From assembly GCA_018816925.1 (NCBI GenBank), contig JAHIUP010000055.1:1-6703 (forward strand): 6,703 bases of DNA, read 5' to 3'. Position numbers and translations under genes: made by a program. The DNA comes from Patescibacteria group bacterium (GTDB lineage: Bacteria; Patescibacteriota; Minisyncoccia; Minisyncoccales; UBA10102). Every line of letters starts with the position of its first letter. Within the stretch, counting starts at the first letter, position 1. This document shows positions 4,035 to 6,703 of this stretch, piece after piece. Under the pieces are notes generated by a model that saw nothing but the letters and a program-made list of their open reading frames with translations, searched no databases and had not been told where the DNA came from.

Positions 4035-4523
4035 ATGAAATGCCCCATTTGTCAAAGTGCTACGAAGGTGACTAATTCCCGTGCGTCAGAGCGCGAGAGG
4101 ATCATTAAAAGGAGGAGGATATGCGCGAGATGCCAGAGGCGCTTCACTACCTACGAGCGCATTGAGCTTCTGGGACTTACGGTCGCGAAGAGAAACGGCG
4201 GCAAGGAACCCTACTATCGCCATAAGATTGAACTAGGACTCCGCAAGGCCCTTGAGAAACGCCCTTTTATGGAACAGCAGTTCCAGCGGCTTGTTTCGAG
4301 TGTGGAGAATGAAATCTTTAATCTGGAAAAAGAGCTCGTATCTTCAGATCAGATAGGCAAGTTTGTGCTTGTTCATCTCAAGTCGTTTGATAAGGTTGCT
4401 TATATTCGTTTCGCTTCCGTGTACCGAAACTTCCGGAGCCCCCAGGCCTTTGAGCGGGAAATTCATCGGCTTGAACAACCGGGAGACCGTCAGCAGGAGA
4501 AAGGGTCATTTCCTGCGCAATAA
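4035..4523 (+). CDS. nrdR: Transcriptional repressor NrdR
   Basis: NrdR represses ribonucleotide reductase genes when its ATP-cone senses high (d)ATP. The 162-residue protein has the N-terminal zinc ribbon with Cys3, Cys6, Cys30 and Cys33 and the basic DNA-binding stretch RRRICARCQRRFTTYE (26-41). The ATP-cone (about 49-136) includes AKRNGGKEPYYRHKI, KALEKRPF and the family hallmark VAYIRFASVYRNF. Usual family length is 150-170, so it is complete. The ATG at 4035 is chosen because it gives the invariant MxCPxC start and has GGAG at 4025-4028, six bases upstream; an in-frame TTG at 4023 would add four residues with no support. The usual DSR after the first knuckle reads NSR here. It is followed after 21 bases by nrdJ, its expected target. 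Confidence 0.96.
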   Translation: MKCPICQSATKVTNSRASERERIIKRRRICARCQRRFTTYERIELLGLTVAKRNGGKEPYYRHKIELGLRKALEKRPFMEQQFQRLVSSVENEIFNLEKELVSSDQIGKFVLVHLKSFDKVAYIRFASVYRNFRSPQAFEREIHRLEQPGDRQQEKGSFPAQ

Positions 4524-4544
4524 CCCCCTAACCTTTTTTTGTGT

Positions 4545-6703
4545 ATGGTTGTCCTTTCCCCAGACAAGAGAGAAGAGATTAACGGTCGGTTTTCAGAGAA
4601 CGCACTCAAGATGATGAAGAAGCGTTACCTAATAGAGCAGGAGGACGGTGCGCAGGAGACCCCGGTGGATCTCTTCGCCCGATTGGCGCGTGCCCTCGCC
4701 GCGGTAGAGAAGAACTACGGAAAAGACGAGGAGAGTATCCAGAAGATAGAGCAGGATTTCTTTGAGATTCTCTCGCGCAAAGAGTACACGCCAGGCGGAC
4801 GAACCATACGGAATGCGGGGGCTTCTACGTCACTCGTCGCGAATTGCATCGTGCTCCCCATTCACGATTCCATGGAGAGCATCTTTCAGACAATGAAGGA
4901 TGCGGCTCTCTTACAGCAGGCAGGAAGCGGGCTTGGGTTTGATTTGTCTGAAATGCGCCCCGCGATGTCTCCCACCAAGAAAAGCCAGGGGGTGGCTTCC
5001 GGCCCCGTGTCGTTTTTGCGCGTGTACGACGCCGCGTTCGGGACCATAAAGCAGCAAAGTAGAAATGGCGCAAATATGTCAATGCTGCGCGTGGACCACC
5101 CAGACGTGCTGGATTTCATTCATTGCAAGCAAAACGAGGGGGACATACGGAACTTCAACATCACCGTGACGGTGACAGACGAGTTTATGGAAAAACTCAT
5201 TAGCGAGCCAGATAGCTTGTGGGAGTGTCAGTTTAAGGGCGAGAAAATGAAGCCTCACAAGGTGCTGCGCCACCCGAACGGGAGCGTGTACGAGGCCCAC
5301 GAAACAGATATTACGGTACGGGAGCTCTTTGATAAACTCGTGGAGGGAGCGTGGCAGAACGGAGAGCCGGGGATTGCGTTTGTGGATACCTGGAATCGCG
5401 CGAATCCCCTTCCGGATCTTGGACCCTTGGCCGCGACGAACCCATGCGTAACCGGAGATACGCTTGTCTCCACAGAGAAAGGGCTTTTGCGTATGGAGGA
5501 GCTGGTTCAAGAGCACGGACAAGGAGGTCTCCAAGTTTCGGTGGATGAACGAGTGCCTGTGTCTGTTGAGGTACGGCATAGCGCCCAAATCCGCGTAACG
5601 GCCGCTGGAGAGCTCCGCGAGGAACCAACAATGTATGTAGTGCAGCGCGGACGTGGCGGTGTTGGAGAGGCCTCTCGCGCATGGAGGACTGGAGTGAAGC
5701 CGGTGTATAAACTGAAAACGCGTTCCGGCTACGCGATTGAAGCTACCAAAGACCACAAGATTTTTACCCCCCAAGGAAAAGTTCCTCTGGGAGAACTAAA
5801 AAGGGGCGATAAGGTTCTTATCCAATCGCAAGAAGGCCAGTGGAGCGGTAACTACAGGTTGCCTTTTGAGGTTGTCAACGAAGTAAAGGGAAAGAATGGA
5901 CGAACCTATAAGTTCAATCTTCCCGCGAAGTGGAGCCGAGAGCTTGGGCTGGTATTGGGTTGGCTCGTGGGGGACGGATGGGTGCGAGAAACCAGTACAC
6001 GCGCAACTGTCGGCTTTACGTTCGCACAAGGGGACCGAGCGGTAATGGAGGGAATAAAAGCAACCGTCAACGAGTGGCGTAACCTTCAGACAAAGGAAAT
6101 TCTCCGGCGCAACGGCGTCTTTCATCTTATCTACGGGTCGCGGGATTTCGTTGCGTATCTCCAGAAGCTTGGCGTGAAAGCAGTGCGTGCGCGCGAGAAA
6201 GAAGTTCCTTCTGCGCTCTGGAAGGCGCCCCGCGAGGCAGTAGTGGGTTTCCTCCAAGCCCTGTTTAGCGCGGACGGCACCATTAACATCGACGAGAAAA
6301 ACCAGACGCGGTACATTCGGCTTACATCCAAGTCGGAAGCGCTTCTGAAGCAGGTACAGGTTCTGCTCGCGAATTTCGGTATTCGTTCTATGGCGTATAA
6401 TCGCAGCAGAAAACCAAGCATAAAGATGGGATACCAGAACGACGGCGTACTGTTTGAGCTCCAGATTTCCAAGGCGAATATCCCCGTATTTTTGGAAAAG
6501 GTGGGATTTATTGGAGATCACTACCGCGCGAAGGCAGAAAAGCTGAAGGCCCAAGTCGACTGGAAGAGAGGGTATTATCTAGAAAACTTTGAAGAGGAAG
6601 TCGCGGAGATCGCTTATGCGGGGAGAAAAACCGTATACGATTTGACGGAAGAAACAACTCACTCTTTCGTAGCCAACGGGCTTGTAATCTCGAATTGCGG
6701 CGA
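4545..6703 (+). CDS. nrdJ: Adenosylcobalamin-dependent (class II) ribonucleotide reductase, intein-split, 3' end outside window
   Basis: Ribonucleotide reductase makes deoxyribonucleotides; class II uses a cobalamin radical. The visible N-extein (300 residues) starts without an ATP-cone. It shows RFSENALKMMKKRYL (15-29), NCIVLPIHDSMESIF with redox Cys101, QQAGSGLGFDLSEMRP, GVASGPVSFLRVYD, NGANMSML, HPDVLDFI and NFNITVTVTDEFM, all typical of the class II alpha barrel. It then reads ATNP, is interrupted by an intein (5445-6695), and resumes with CG. This restores the NPCGE site, whose Cys (mature residue 301) carries the catalytic thiyl radical. The ATG at 4545 is chosen because the residues before the later ATGs at 4611 and 4614 match the family. 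No Shine-Dalgarno precedes it (pyrimidine-rich AACCTTTTTTTG), so coupling to nrdR translation is likely. The C-terminal redox cysteines and any vitamin-B12 details are beyond the window; class II rather than another class is about 85 percent sure. Confidence 0.92.
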   Translation, partial: MVVLSPDKREEINGRFSENALKMMKKRYLIEQEDGAQETPVDLFARLARALAAVEKNYGKDEESIQKIEQDFFEILSRKEYTPGGRTIRNAGASTSLVANCIVLPIHDSMESIFQTMKDAALLQQAGSGLGFDLSEMRPAMSPTKKSQGVASGPVSFLRVYDAAFGTIKQQSRNGANMSMLRVDHPDVLDFIHCKQNEGDIRNFNITVTVTDEFMEKLISEPDSLWECQFKGEKMKPHKVLRHPNGSVYEAHETDITVRELFDKLVEGAWQNGEPGIAFVDTWNRANPLPDLGPLAATNPCVTGDTLVSTEKGLLRMEELVQEHGQGGLQVSVDERVPVSVEVRHSAQIRVTAAGELREEPTMYVVQRGRGGVGEASRAWRTGVKPVYKLKTRSGYAIEATKDHKIFTPQGKVPLGELKRGDKVLIQSQEGQWSGNYRLPFEVVNEVKGKNGRTYKFNLPAKWSRELGLVLGWLVGDGWVRETSTRATVGFTFAQGDRAVMEGIKATVNEWRNLQTKEILRRNGVFHLIYGSRDFVAYLQKLGVKAVRAREKEVPSALWKAPREAVVGFLQALFSADGTINIDEKNQTRYIRLTSKSEALLKQVQVLLANFGIRSMAYNRSRKPSIKMGYQNDGVLFELQISKANIPVFLEKVGFIGDHYRAKAEKLKAQVDWKRGYYLENFEEEVAEIAYAGRKTVYDLTEETTHSFVANGLVISNCG
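5445..6695 (+). mobile_element. LAGLIDADG intein in nrdJ
   Basis: A 417-residue in-frame intervening protein. The N-terminal splice block starts CVTGDTLVSTEKG (Cys1). Block B is GYAIEATKDHKIF with Thr101 and His104. A two-motif LAGLIDADG homing endonuclease follows: LGLVLGWLVGDGWV (Asp177) and VGFLQALFSADGTI (Asp277), 100 residues apart as usual. The C-terminal blocks read TVYDLTEETTHSF and ANGLVISN, followed by Cys+1 of the extein. The final Asn is present, but the penultimate residue is Ser, not the usual His. Both endonuclease acidic residues are intact, so the element may still be able to home; whether it splices efficiently with Ser is unknown. There is no stop or frameshift. Confidence 0.93.

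Noticed and set aside
3822..4055. A longer minus-strand start for the 3D-domain protein (adding 78 residues)
   Set aside because: The extension lies upstream of a near-consensus promoter (3855-3883), overlaps the nrdR control region and would bury the signal peptide inside the protein.
5079..6554. Long minus-strand open frames opposite nrdJ and its intein
   Set aside because: They are shadows of a well-supported plus-strand gene and have no recognisable domains.

Overview
The window reads as a compact chromosomal segment from a bacterium, most likely a member of the Candidate Phyla Radiation (Patescibacteria, Parcubacteria-like). This is an inference. It rests on a short IF-2 of 502 residues with no long N-terminal extension, a DUF4446 gene overlapping infB, an NrdR plus intein-split class II ribonucleotide reductase pair, a tiny 3D-domain envelope protein and an 84-residue GIY-YIG nuclease inside a palindromic repeat. 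TGA ends the DUF4446 gene and no real gene needs an in-frame TGA, so the standard bacterial code fits; the lineages that read TGA as glycine are unlikely.

Layout, left to right. Positions 1-102 are the acidic tail of an upstream gene. Positions 138-456 are a small candidate mobile unit: a GIY-YIG nuclease gene enclosed by perfect 18-bp inverted repeats. Positions 457-865 hold no confident protein gene, but contain a second, gene-less palindromic unit (570-675) with the same CCCCACACCT core, a doubtful short minus-strand reading frame, and a promoter (781-809). That promoter leads into tRNA-Ser(CGA), the DUF4446 gene and infB, which form one apparent transcription unit. A second strong promoter (2858-2886) drives tRNA-Cys(GCA) and tRNA-Leu(UAA).

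Positions 3061-3320 form a dense structured region with no protein gene. It contains a tRNA 3'-half-like sequence whose T-loop is interrupted by two 9-bp hairpins, a perfect 15-bp hairpin, two further hairpins, and an exact 13-bp direct repeat containing a tRNA acceptor strand plus CCA. It ends in a terminator shared with the convergent 3D-domain gene (3339-3821, minus).

The right third is a deoxyribonucleotide-synthesis module. A divergent intergenic region carries the 3D-gene promoter on the minus strand. On the plus strand it carries a perfect DnaA box, a near-consensus promoter and an NrdR-box-like site, followed by nrdR and nrdJ. NrdR is the ATP/dATP-sensing repressor of ribonucleotide reductase genes, so the module looks self-regulated, with possible DnaA (replication) input. 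The reductase gene is cut exactly before its catalytic thiyl-radical cysteine by a 417-residue intein with a LAGLIDADG endonuclease. The window ends 8 bases into the C-extein, so the rest of nrdJ is unseen.

The least explained signals are the GIY-YIG/inverted-repeat unit with its gene-less relative, and the interrupted tRNA-3'-half hairpin cluster.
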